The notes beneath the pieces were generated by a model. That model was not told where the DNA came from and searched no databases. It saw nothing but the letters and a program-made list of their open reading frames with translations. From Leptodactylus fallax (taxonomy: Eukaryota > Chordata > Amphibia > Anura > Leptodactylidae): DNA of 64,000 nt. This document shows, piece after piece, positions 56,382 through 64,000 of the stretch. Position numbers and translations under genes: made by a program. The stretch spans positions 1,054,001-1,118,000 of the forward strand of contig CAMRHE010000166.1 of assembly GCA_947044405.1 (NCBI GenBank), given 5' to 3'. Numbering within the stretch: position 1 is the stretch's first letter; each line of letters starts with the position of its first letter.

Positions 56382-59300
56382 GTCCTTTAATAGTCCCACA
56401 ATGGGGAAATTCAGTAAAAAAAAAAACAAAAAAACACAGCACTTATACTTTAGTTCCATGTATCAGGTAAATATACACAATCTCTACAGACATGACTTGG
56501 TATAGAAATAAACAATTAAAATTATTTAAAAAACATGGGGGGGGGGATTAACTTATCCCTCTATGCCAGAAAACTAGTCTAGATGGGAATAGTCATGGTG
56601 CATCTTTGGTGCACGGCCCTTTTTTGTACCAAAGATGCCTTACTTCCCTTTTTATGTGCCCTGCTCACCATTTTTCATGAAACTGGGTGAAGCAGGGCAG
56701 AAAGCAAGGTGGCCCAGGGGGAAACACCTTGACTTGACATATTACTATAACTCATGCCAGAAAACAGGTGTGAGTTCTACCTGAAATATACGCCAGTTCC
56801 TCACTGGCGTACATTTCAATTCTGGCACATCGAATTACATCTGAAATATTAAGAGGCTGGAATTGAATGGGTTAAGACTGACATACAGAACACCAGTCTT
56901 AAAAAATTCCCCTGTGTAGATATTTAAGGTTACAATCAGTGTATCTGATATCTGATAAGAAACAGAAGCAGGGTGGTTCTTAACAGACTAAAGCTGAGTA
57001 ATAATATGATGAACAATATTTTACAAGGGTAGCAAGCAAATAAAACTGATTGCGGTGCTATAAATAGTGCAATACTATCACTCTGGGAACAGGTGCTGAC
57101 ATGCATGCAGCGTGTGGGGAAGAGCCTTTGTTGGTTTGTCTCTATTTTGTGATCTCAAGAGGAGACACCTTATTTGAGGAGTGACAGCTTCATGAGAAGT
57201 TCAAATTATATGACTATAGAAAATATATGACATATATTAATAGTTCAAGCAGTAATACAAAATCTAAATCTGTGTTAGTTGTTACTTACAATGCTGCATT
57301 TGTTTAGCATACAGTATTAGAATTATACATTATTCTCAGTTTTGGATGACCAAGATTTATCAGGGGAATTTCCACTATGCCATATAGATATTCTGCAAAC
57401 AAGTGCATAAACAATATCTGCAAACAGTATATAAGTCGATAAGACAAGGGTTTTTCCATAAGTGTCCACCCTTTGAGCTATAGATAAAGTAGTATATTGA
57501 TATTGCCTCATACATAATGTTTCACTGTTAATGTTATATGATGCTGTCTGCTACAGGAACGACCTTCAGAGAAACCCATCTGTATATGTATTTCTAACCT
57601 GGAACAGTTGAGGGTAATAAATCCTCCATTCAGTCCACTATTATGGAGATTCATGGGTTTAGTATATCCTGGAGGAATAAGCTGCATTGTAAAGAAAGGT
57701 GAATGGCTAAAACGACTGGGTAAGAGGATATATTATAGTACTTGTATTTTGTCAATGCAAGCACTCTTTAGCAAGAAAAACAAAGTCCTGCAGTGTAGCA
57801 CCTAAGCCAACATTTTCCCTCTGTTGCCTGGCCTCCTTGTGCTGTGCATTGTCTTTATGTTTACCCTATTTGCCTCACCCTACATTACTTTATATTTAGT
57901 TATGCATACAGTGGAGTAGTTTGCTATGCCTTGTTATATTCCTGTCTAAACTGTAAAATTCTGCATTAATAATTGAACAGTCTAATTTTCCATTAATATT
58001 ATGTGAGTTTAAAGGAACAACTTGAACTTGTGAAATCTGTTGAGTAAAACTTTTACAGAGCCTTTCCTTGGCTTTATGTCTGTTCTAGGTGTGGGTCCTG
58101 CTTATGAATATGTTGGGACTGCGGACTCCATAATGATCAGAGTTCCAGATCATTCAGTCACAGCTCATCTTACTGACATGACAGGACCTTTAGCAATTAC
58201 ATCAGCCAACCCCAGTGGAGAAAGTGACAGCACTCACCATGATCATGTCACAAGGTAAGTACCATACACAGTAGCCAGGGACGTAGCTATAGAGGGTGCA
58301 GAGGTAGCAATCACTGCTGGGCACTGGAGCCTCAGGAGCCCAAAGGCCTCTATACAACATAAGAAGATACCAGTATAATAGACAGTACATGATAAGTGTG
58401 GGCCCCAGAACATATTTTGCACTATAAATGTGAATAGAGCAGAGATGTTTACTTCTATGGGATTCAGGGAAATCACCATTACAGAAATCCCATAGAAGTG
58501 AAATAGAGATGGTGCTGAGCATGTGTACCACCACTGTATCACTAGGGGTCTCTGCAGTCAGACCCCAGCAATATGTATCCCCAATCATAATAATTTTTCA
58601 GGACTGCAAAGAATAATAATTGCCCATGTTTCTGTAAAATGCATCAGCAAAATAGAGGCAAATTGCACACGTTCTGTGTTCTATACATAGTGGAAAACAC
58701 AAGCCCTTGTGCACCTGTTCAGCATCCATAGTCAAACAGAAAAGCATTGTATGCAGTGTTTAAAATATACTTGCCTATGTTTTTTGTTTTATTTTATTGT
58801 TTTATTAGTGGAAATATATTCTCATACTTATTGTATATCATATTTCAATTTCAATATAGAGAACTGTCTGGTTCCTACTCACATGACGTTATAACATTGC
58901 CATGTATTTGACTCTTCCACAGCCGTCTGAGCCACAAGTTGGATGCTGTTCTGTGTGATGGTTACTCCAATGAGCTTGTGGGATCAACTGTTGTAATCTG
59001 CACCAAAATAGATGAAGGTATTTCACAAAATGTACAAAAGCAGAATCGCTCATGTTTCATTACTAGATGAAATGTAACTAGAATAAGGAGTGGAAATTTA
59101 GAGTATTTTCTACCAATACTTCTGAAGCCTTTGGAGGTTCAGACACATCCATTGCACTTGAACCTAATTTACATAATTACAAAAATGGTGTCTCAGGGAA
59201 ATAGTGCATCTGTTGGACTATTTAAAGGTATGATGGTACTCAGTATCATCTCCCCTACAATGTATTGTGGCTGGTTTGACATCGAGCTTGCAGGTAACAA

Positions 59301-60144
59301 ACTCCCTTAAATAGTGCATCTGGATCCCACTGCACATATTGAATTCTCCTTCCCCAACCCTCACATATTGGGTTAACTGACTGAGGGTCCCACTTAGCAT
59401 TCTACAGTGTTCTTATATATGATGAGTTTCAAATGCTGTTTACCAAATAACAGATTTTTTTTTAAGATCACACAACATACTGAGCAGCCAGGTTACCAGA
59501 CATTGAGCTGCTTTTGGTGGTAGGCTGATATTGTCAGGTAAAAAACCTACCTACTGAAGCAACAAAAATCAATGTTCTGTCCATGTACCAGTGCATCAGA
59601 GCCCTATTTGTAGTGGTGCTCCTCTCTTGATAAACCTGGCCATTGACATACAATTTTTGCAATTCCAAGGTTTCAAGTGGGAGCTGACAACATTGTAACA
59701 TATTTTGTACCTGCCCAATAATTAAACCAAGGTCAGAAGACAGAAGCATTAGATAGGTTAGATTTAGATATCCCTGATCCTTTTTTTTCCCCTCCAGGAT
59801 ATTAGTGCCAGAGTTTAGTAGGAAAGCCATCAGTCAGAAGCTCTAGTTACTGTATCTGCAGCCTTAATAAAGACAAGTCCTAATTGGGACATTTTCCACT
59901 TTTAACCACATAAGGATGTGCAAAATTATAATCCAAAGAGGAAATTCCTTACATTCATTCATTTAAATATAAATAATATGTTTTATCTTTTACTGGTGAT
60001 CTGTTTCTTGAACAGTATTACTTACTACTTGATATTGCTTTCTTTTCAGGCTCCCTTACAATTTTACGGGAAGGCTGTGTGCCAGCTACTAAAATTATGC
60101 AGTTGTTTGAACATGCTAAGAACATGGAACAAGAAGTATTATAA
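43959..60144 (+). CDS. Host gene: triple GPR1/FUN34/YaaH-like membrane domain fused to a YrdC/Sua5 domain
   Basis: Ten coding exons: 43959-44106, 46853-48295, 49938-50030, 51951-52055, 53013-53122, 55687-55881, 57557-57719, 58089-58254, 58923-59017, 60050-60144. All introns are GT-AG and phases match throughout, predicting ~870 residues. Residues ~1-633 hold three successive repeats of an acetate-transporter-like membrane domain, each opening with a Pro-Leu-Gly type helix (SEPAVLGLL; AEPMALGYM; SDPLFYICN). Residues ~655-850 form a YrdC domain (PTDTVYAL at 674, KERP at 698, SAN-SG near 795), the fold that makes threonylcarbamoyl-AMP from threonine, bicarbonate and ATP for tRNA modification. 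A coupled transport/enzyme role is inference. Two compensating frameshifts in exon 2 leave open whether this allele is functional. Confidence 0.85.
44107..46852 (+). other. Intron 1 of the coding region
   Basis: GT-AG intron. No transposon with clear ends. Fragments resembling common frog repeats lie near 45938 ('aaagaggttgtccag') and 46460-46640 (imperfect inverted segment). Confidence 0.6.
46853..48295 (+). CDS. Coding exon 2, two homopolymer frameshifts
   Basis: 1443 bases, residues about 50-530. It completes repeat 1 (GGISQLIAGFLSFRKYDHLG, matching the GG-x-AQL-x-AG-x-x-EFR-x-GN pattern of the YaaH family), carries repeat 2 (AEPMALGYMCDTISSF) and starts repeat 3 (SDPLFYICNGLAAL, then IPGAIMQLYV). 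The reading frame steps back one base at the A10 run 47398-47407 and forward one base near the T-run at about 47742-47749, so the rest of the gene is back in frame. Donor cag/gtatgg, phase 1. An unusually long exon beside otherwise 93-195-bp ones. Confidence 0.8.
48296..49937 (+). other. Intron 2 of the coding region
   Basis: GT-AG intron with a C13 run at 48986-48998; no gene or clear transposon seen. Confidence 0.6.
49938..50030 (+). CDS. Coding exon 3
   Basis: 93 bases, phase 1 to 1, acceptor ccttag and donor ttg/gtgagt. Hydrophobic segment (AGAVAFMVINVFLIAF) of YaaH-like repeat 3. Confidence 0.85.
50590..50990 (+). pseudogene. Relic of a third Tc1-type transposase in intron 3
   Basis: Within a 105-codon frame: AGINPMEHLWSEPHQRLR (catalytic Glu region), then SVSNLTNAILDEGTEI, the usual C-terminal end. 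Downstream 'gggaccaactccatattaatgc' resembles the family's 3' end. Strongly decayed and without recognisable termini. Confidence 0.7.
51951..52055 (+). CDS. Coding exon 4
   Basis: 105 bases, phase 1 to 1, acceptor cttccag, donor gaaa/gtaag. Encodes a long hydrophobic stretch (NVVLLLVTVMMEVVIVSFLL). Confidence 0.85.
52556..52887. mobile_element. ~330-bp MITE-like repeat in intron 4
   Basis: Ends gggctaaggtcccacatag / caccacatggggccccagcc are imperfect inverted repeats. Related to 38325-38640. Non-coding. Confidence 0.7.
53013..53122 (+). CDS. Coding exon 5
   Basis: 110 bases, phase 1 to 0, acceptor ccctatag, donor aag/gtaaac. Last membrane segment (TVLSIFSIICLYGFLASMIN) and the closing LIPLGPPLFK motif. 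Confidence 0.85.
53641..53667. repeat. (TA)n microsatellite split by Tc1 copy B
   Basis: TA run that resumes at 55304; the Tc1 inserted at one of its TA sites. Confidence 0.9.
53668..55303 (+). mobile_element. Tc1-type transposon copy B in intron 5 of the host gene
   Basis: 1636 bp, same family and ends as 32386-34035, TA-flanked, nearly identical apart from scattered base changes and a 13-bp deletion in the transposase. Confidence 0.95.
54066..55075 (+). pseudogene. Tc1 transposase of copy B, 13-bp deletion
   Basis: Identical in layout to the intact transposase at 32784 up to QQDNDP, where 13 bp between two TCCAAA motifs is missing (near 54806). The frame shifts and stops at 54878, and the C-terminal part with the catalytic Glu continues in another frame to 55075. 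Confidence 0.93.
55304..55440. repeat. AT-rich microsatellites
   Basis: A short TA run to 55318, then from about 55375 to 55435 a longer run of TA units. Confidence 0.9.
55687..55881 (+). CDS. Coding exon 6, start of YrdC domain
   Basis: 195 bases, phase 0 to 0. A charged linker (KQEPEKKED) leads into LRTIAKILESGGVCGIPTDT, then VYALAASCKHPDAIKRIYAI, the N-terminal signature of YrdC/Sua5 enzymes. Confidence 0.9.
56305..56450 (-). mobile_element. L2/Rex1-type LINE 3' tail in intron 6, reverse orientation
   Basis: A run of more than 20 AAT units followed by 'tagtcctttaatagtcccac' and 'aatggggaaattcagt', the reverse complement of the LINE tail at 24795-24850. Confidence 0.8.
56451..57556 (+). 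other. Remainder of intron 6
   Basis: No gene recognised. Contains a G9 run at about 56537 and a short repeat-like segment at 56580-56830. Confidence 0.5.
57557..57719 (+). CDS. Coding exon 7
   Basis: 163 bases, phase 0 to 1. Begins ERPSEKPICICISNLEQL; with the preceding Lys it forms the KxR motif that contacts nucleotide in YrdC proteins. Contains VYPGGISCIVKKGEW, the position of the family's FWPGP-T motif, here diverged. Confidence 0.88.
58089..58254 (+). CDS. Coding exon 8
   Basis: 166 bases, phase 1 to 2. Encodes IMIRVPDHSVTAHLT and GPLAITSANPSGE, the conserved R-x-P and TSAN-x-SG motifs of the YrdC active-site region. Confidence 0.9.
58255..58922 (+). other. Intron 8
   Basis: GT-AG intron; nothing recognised inside it. 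Confidence 0.6.
58923..59017 (+). CDS. Coding exon 9
   Basis: 95 bases, phase 2 to 1. Encodes LDAVLCDGYSNELVGSTVVI, the family's D-G...STV motif. Confidence 0.9.
59018..60049 (+). other. Intron 9
   Basis: GT-AG intron ending in a strong polypyrimidine acceptor (tgctttcttttcag); no coding sequence or clear repeat. Confidence 0.6.
60050..60144 (+). CDS. Coding exon 10 and stop
   Basis: 95 bases, phase 1. Encodes SLTILREGCVPATKIMQLFE, the terminal ILREG motif of YrdC, and ends with TAA at 60142-60144. Confidence 0.9.
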
Positions 60145-60214
60145 GAACAAGAAGACATGTTTAGCCCAGTATGATTGGAAAGTAGTCCTGCTGGTGGGAC
60201 TCATTCTAAATATA

Positions 60215-61863
60215 CAGTCATATGAAAAAGTTTGGGCACCCCTATTAATCTTAATCATTTTTAGTTCTAAATATTTGGGTGTTTGCAACAGCCATTTCAA
60301 TTTGATATATCTAATAACTGATGGACACAGTAATATTTCAGGATTGAAATGAGGTTTATTGTACTAACAGAAAATGTGCAATATGCATTAAACCAAAATT
60401 TGACCGATGCAAAAGTATGGGCACCTCAACAGAAAAGTGACATTAATATTTAGTAGATCCTCCTTTTGCAAAAATAACAGCCTCTAGTCGCTTCCTGTAG
60501 CTTTTAATCAGTTCCTGGATCCTGGATGAAGGTATTTTTGACCATTCCTCTTTACAAAACAATTCCAGTTCAGTTAAGTTTGATGGTCGCCGAGCATGGA
60601 CTGCCCACTTCAAATTATCCCACAGATGTTCAATGATATTCAGGTCTGGGGACTGGGATGGCCATTCCAGAACATTGTAATTGTTCCTCTGCATGAATGC
60701 CTGAGTAGATTTGGAGCTGTGTTTTGGATCATTGTCTTGCTGAAATATCCATCACCGGTGTAACTTCAAATTCGTCACTGATTCTTGTACATTATTCTCA
60801 AGAATCTGCTGATACTGAGTTGAATCCATGGGACCCTCAACTTTAACAAGATTCCCGGTGCCGGCATTGGCCACACAGCCCCAAAGCATGATGGAACCTC
60901 CACCAAATTTTACAGTGGGTAGCAAGTGTTTTTCTTGGAATGCTGTGTTTTTTTGACGCCATGCATAACGCCTTTTTGTATGACCAAACAACTCAATCTT
61001 TGTTTCATCATTCCACAGGACCTTCTTCCAAAATGAAGCTAGCTTGTCCAAATGTGCTTTTGCATACCTCAGGCGACTCTGTTTGTGGCGTGCTTTCAGA
61101 AACTGCTTCTTTCGCATCACTCTCCCATACAGCTTCTCTTTGTGCAAAGTGTGCTGTATTGTTGACCGATGCACAGTGACACCATCAGCAGCAAGATGAT
61201 GCTGCAGCTCTTTGGAGGTGGTCTGTGGATTGTCCTTGACTGTTCTCACCATTCTTCTTCTCTGCCTTTCTGATATTTTTCTTGGCCTGCCACTTCTGGG
61301 CTTAACAAGAACTGTCCCTGTGGTCTTCCATTTCCTTACTATGTTTCTCACAGTGGAAACTGACAGGTTAAATCTCTGAGACAACTTTTTGTATCCTTCC
61401 CCTGAACAACTATGTTGAACAATCTTTGTTTTCAGATCATTTGAGAGTTGTTTTGAGGAGCCCATGATGCCACTCTTCAGAGGAGATTCAAATAGGAGAA
61501 CAACTTGCAATTGGCCACCTTAAATACCTTTTCTCATGATTGGATACACCTGGCTATGAAGTTCAAAGCTCAGTGAGGTTACAAAACCAATTTTGTGCTT
61601 CAGTAAGTCAGTAAAAAGTAGTTAGGAGTATTCAAATCAATGAAATGATAAGGGTACCCAAATTTTTGCACCAGTCAAATTTTGGTTTAATGCATATTGC
61701 ACATTTTCTGTTAGTACAATAAACCTCATTTCAATCCTGAAATATTACTGTGTCCATCAGTTATTAGATATATCAAATTGAAATGGCTGTTGCAAACACC
61801 CAAATATTTAGAACTAAAAATGATTAAGATTAATAGGGGTGCCCAAACTTTTTCATATGACTG
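60215..61863 (-). mobile_element. Tc1-type transposon copy C, antisense in the 3' UTR
   Basis: 1649 bp, TA-flanked, same family as copies A and B, inserted 70 bases after the host stop codon. Confidence 0.95.
60443..61495 (-). pseudogene. Tc1 transposase of copy C, one nonsense codon
   Basis: Same 340-codon layout as the intact copy at 32784. A TGA at about 60749-60751 replaces the Gly codon before WIFQQDND, removing the second and third catalytic residues. Also LWNDET in place of LWTDET near the first catalytic Asp. Otherwise in frame from 61495 to 60443. Confidence 0.93.
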
Positions 61864-61976
61864 TATATGTAATATAGTGTATACATGTATTTTGTGTACT
61901 TACTGTATTTATAGCTCTATCTGTACAAATGTACAAGAACTATTATTTTTGTATAAGTTATTGTCAAGTCTGAAGA

Positions 61977-61982
61977 AATAAA
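61977..61982 (+). terminator. Polyadenylation signal AATAAA
   Basis: Canonical hexamer downstream of the YrdC exon and the Tc1 in the 3' UTR, the first on the gene strand outside the Tc1 that I noticed. Confidence 0.55.
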
Positions 61983-61995
61983 AAAAATATTCCAA

Positions 61996-62894
61996 ATCTT
62001 GGAATAGAGCTCCATTCAACCTACATAATTTGAGCAGCAAGTGGGTTCAGGATCTGGAAAGTTTATGAATATTTTTTTTATTTCCAGTCTGCTTTATCAT
62101 CCTTTTCTTGGTTTCCCAGAAGTGCATGTTCAATTTTCTACTTGCTCTTCATGTCTCACCTTCCATCAACCAGAGCAACCACTATTAGCACCTTATCTCT
62201 CACTATACTAGCATAGCAGCTGTTTTGCCTGTTGCACATTTTACTACACAGTCTCTGCAATTCCAGTAGACGTCAATGAAGAAAGCCAAGCACAAGAGTG
62301 ACCAGTTTTCCCTCAGCTTCTATTACATGTTTCTGGCAGTCACTGGAAACCATTCATTGCAAGATAGAGGTCACCGGACCTCAATTTCCCTAGACCCACA
62401 CTGCTCTTACATTCTTCTACACAGAAGATGGTTTTATGTGAAAAGCTTGCACATTTTTCTGATCTCTAACAGTAGTTGCCAGGATATAAACCATTTCATC
62501 ACATCAGCATAGTAAACCTAGTTATAAACCTAATAAAGATCTGATAAAGATGTTTTACATGTCTGTGTTTGTATTTCTTTAATCCCCTTTTCTACTTGCC
62601 ATGCCCTGTATTACTTTTTGGTACTTCTGCTTTGGGTGCCTGTTGGAGCATTAAGAAGTGAGCTCTAAACTTTATTTCCAAGAAATCCTTGTGTCCGCTA
62701 TCTAGGAACTGCTGTTATCACCCAGGCCTGTGCTCTACATCACATAGACAAGGCTCCTAAATATTTGTATTGTTCTACAGAAGCAGTTTCTATCATACAT
62801 GGACAATTCTGGATGCTTATTTTTTTCATCGAAGTTCAAATGTTTTGTATTCATTTGTATCTGAGTGTTATTTGTGGAATCTGAGTGTTATTTA
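61996..62894. other. Intergenic sequence
   Basis: No gene recognised; short open frames only. Confidence 0.4.
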
Positions 62895-63052
62895 TTTCAT
62901 AGATTGTAAGCTTTTGCGAGCAGGGCCCTCAGTCCCATTGTGTGAATTGACTATTTCTTTGTAATGTATCTTTTTTGTCTGTGCTGTGGAATATGTTAGC
63001 GCTATAAAATTAAAATTGTTATTTATTATTATTATTATTATTATTATTTGTA
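62895..63052 (+). mobile_element. ATT-tailed repeat, second copy
   Basis: 'tagattgtaagcttttgcga', 'gcagggccctcagtcccatt', 'ctgtggaatatgttagcgct' and then ATT units match the tail at 42590-42768. Confidence 0.7.
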
Positions 63053-63245
63053 TATTCAATAGAAATTGTTAATTTTCTTGAAATTTTTACAATAATGCCT
63101 GGAATGATGGACAAACCAACAACCATGCCATTCTTATGTGAATTCTTAATATTTCTGTGGAATTATTATTTCAATAAAAGTGTGAAAAATTCTGGAAATG
63201 AATGTGTGGAATATTTTTTGAATTTATTATTTTATGATTTTTCTT

Positions 63246-63372
63246 AGTGGAAGATTGAAGAAATCAGGCGATACCTTTAATATACTCAGTTAGCCTCTAA
63301 AAGGTATCGCCTGATTTCTTCACTCTTCCACTACTTTCTATGGCTAACACGGTACAACATTATACTACTATG
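63246..63372. repeat. Foldback repeat, second copy
   Basis: Arms 63246-63278 and 63299-63332 (agtggaagattgaagaaatc / gatttcttcactcttccact). The right flank (ggctaacacggtacaacatt) is the reverse complement of the left flank of the copy at 38045. Confidence 0.85.
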
Positions 63373-64000
63373 ATTTTTCTTATAAATGGTTTGGGAAAGT
63401 GGCATCTTCTTCATCTTCCAGCTGTCCTAGTTCCCCTTTCCCCACCTGCAGTATCACCCCCACAGTATATGTCCTGGGAGACATCTAACTGGCTCAGAGC
63501 ATATAGCGTAGCACAGTTATAGAACACCCAGAAGTAGCCTGGGTTTCCAGGGTAGCCAACAGTAGGTGGCAATAGACAGGTATATACTCTCCTCCTTTAT
63601 TTTAACCAAACAATGAAGGACGAAATCTTCTACAGGAATGATTTAGGCCATAGATTGTTCTTGCTTGTTTATACATACTGGGAAAAAAAACTGTCAATTC
63701 TTCCTTCCATTCTTGTCAATTATATGCATATATGAATATCTTACAATGATATTCATCAGTGTTGTGTCTATGGAAATTTATTTGGGAAGAATGACTACAA
63801 ATTATTTTCCGAGATCTATACTGTTGAGAAGTAAGCTCACATTTTAATACTCAGAAAATAGGAATCATAATATAAGGTATGTTAGGGAAGTGCATGAAAT
63901 TACAAAGACTTCAGTTACTGAACTGGTTTAGCTTGCTGGCAATAACTGAAAAATATTAGAGGAAGTGAATTTTCTCCTGAATGCAAGAAGTGTGGGACAG
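63373..64000. other. Intergenic sequence
   Basis: Nothing recognised. Confidence 0.4.

Larger units (their letters stand above)
60145..61995 (+). other. 3' UTR of the host gene, interrupted by a Tc1
   Basis: Follows the TAA stop. After removal of the Tc1 (60215-61863 plus one TA) about 200 bases remain before a canonical AATAAA. Extent inferred, no transcript data. Confidence 0.55.

Noticed and set aside
59918..60352. 144-codon open frame over the last exon
   Set aside because: It is in a different frame from the YrdC exon and runs into the Tc1 terminal repeat.

Overview
The window is eukaryotic nuclear DNA from a vertebrate. The repeat mix (abundant Tc1-type transposons, Ty3/Gypsy elements with integrase ahead of reverse transcriptase, hAT and TTAA-target repeats, L2/Rex1-type LINE tails, ATT-tailed repeats) looks most like an amphibian, probably a frog; that is inference from repeat style. 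About 60% is mobile DNA. One split host gene occupies the right third. No tRNA, rRNA, CRISPR or prokaryotic gene was seen.

Layout. 1-7117: a plus-strand Ty3/Gypsy element (leader, gag, protease, reverse transcriptase, RNase H, integrase, 3' LTR) with at least three frameshifts in pol; its 5' LTR is not in the window. 7126-17830: a complete minus-strand Gypsy element with 550/548-bp LTRs and a 5-bp target duplication (CTACC). Its order is gag-protease-integrase-reverse transcriptase-RNase H, the Gmr1-like order, and its capsid is SCAN-like. It is split by a ~5.1-kb TTAA-flanked repeat (8226 to about 13369). 17831-18676: half of a Tc1 transposon. 19819-20806: a solo LTR with a TTAG duplication. 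20844-24850: a LINE interrupted by a 265-bp insertion with an 11-bp duplication and by a second, 5'-truncated Gmr1-like element (22097-24730). 25003-25415: a Tc1 deletion derivative. About 28020-37443: a second, inverted copy of the TTAA repeat, split by a 6.8-kb hAT-type element (28805-35624, 8-bp duplication CATGGCAT). The hAT holds a 30/31-bp minisatellite, which is split by a decayed Tc1 (31090-34372), which itself contains a Tc1 with an intact 340-residue transposase (32386-34035).

From about 40.2 kb to 62 kb lies a single plus-strand host gene with ten coding exons (43959-60144). A TATA-bearing candidate promoter and a non-coding first exon lie upstream. All splice phases agree and predict about 870 residues. 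The N-terminal ~630 residues contain three consecutive copies of a GPR1/FUN34/YaaH (acetate transporter)-like membrane domain; the last ~220 residues are a YrdC/Sua5 (threonylcarbamoyl-AMP synthase) domain. This membrane transporter-YrdC fusion is the most interesting feature of the window. The long second exon carries two compensating frameshifts, both at homopolymers, so either the base calls are wrong there or the gene is damaged. Near-identical copies of the Tc1 found intact at 32.4 kb sit in intron 5 and in the 3' UTR.
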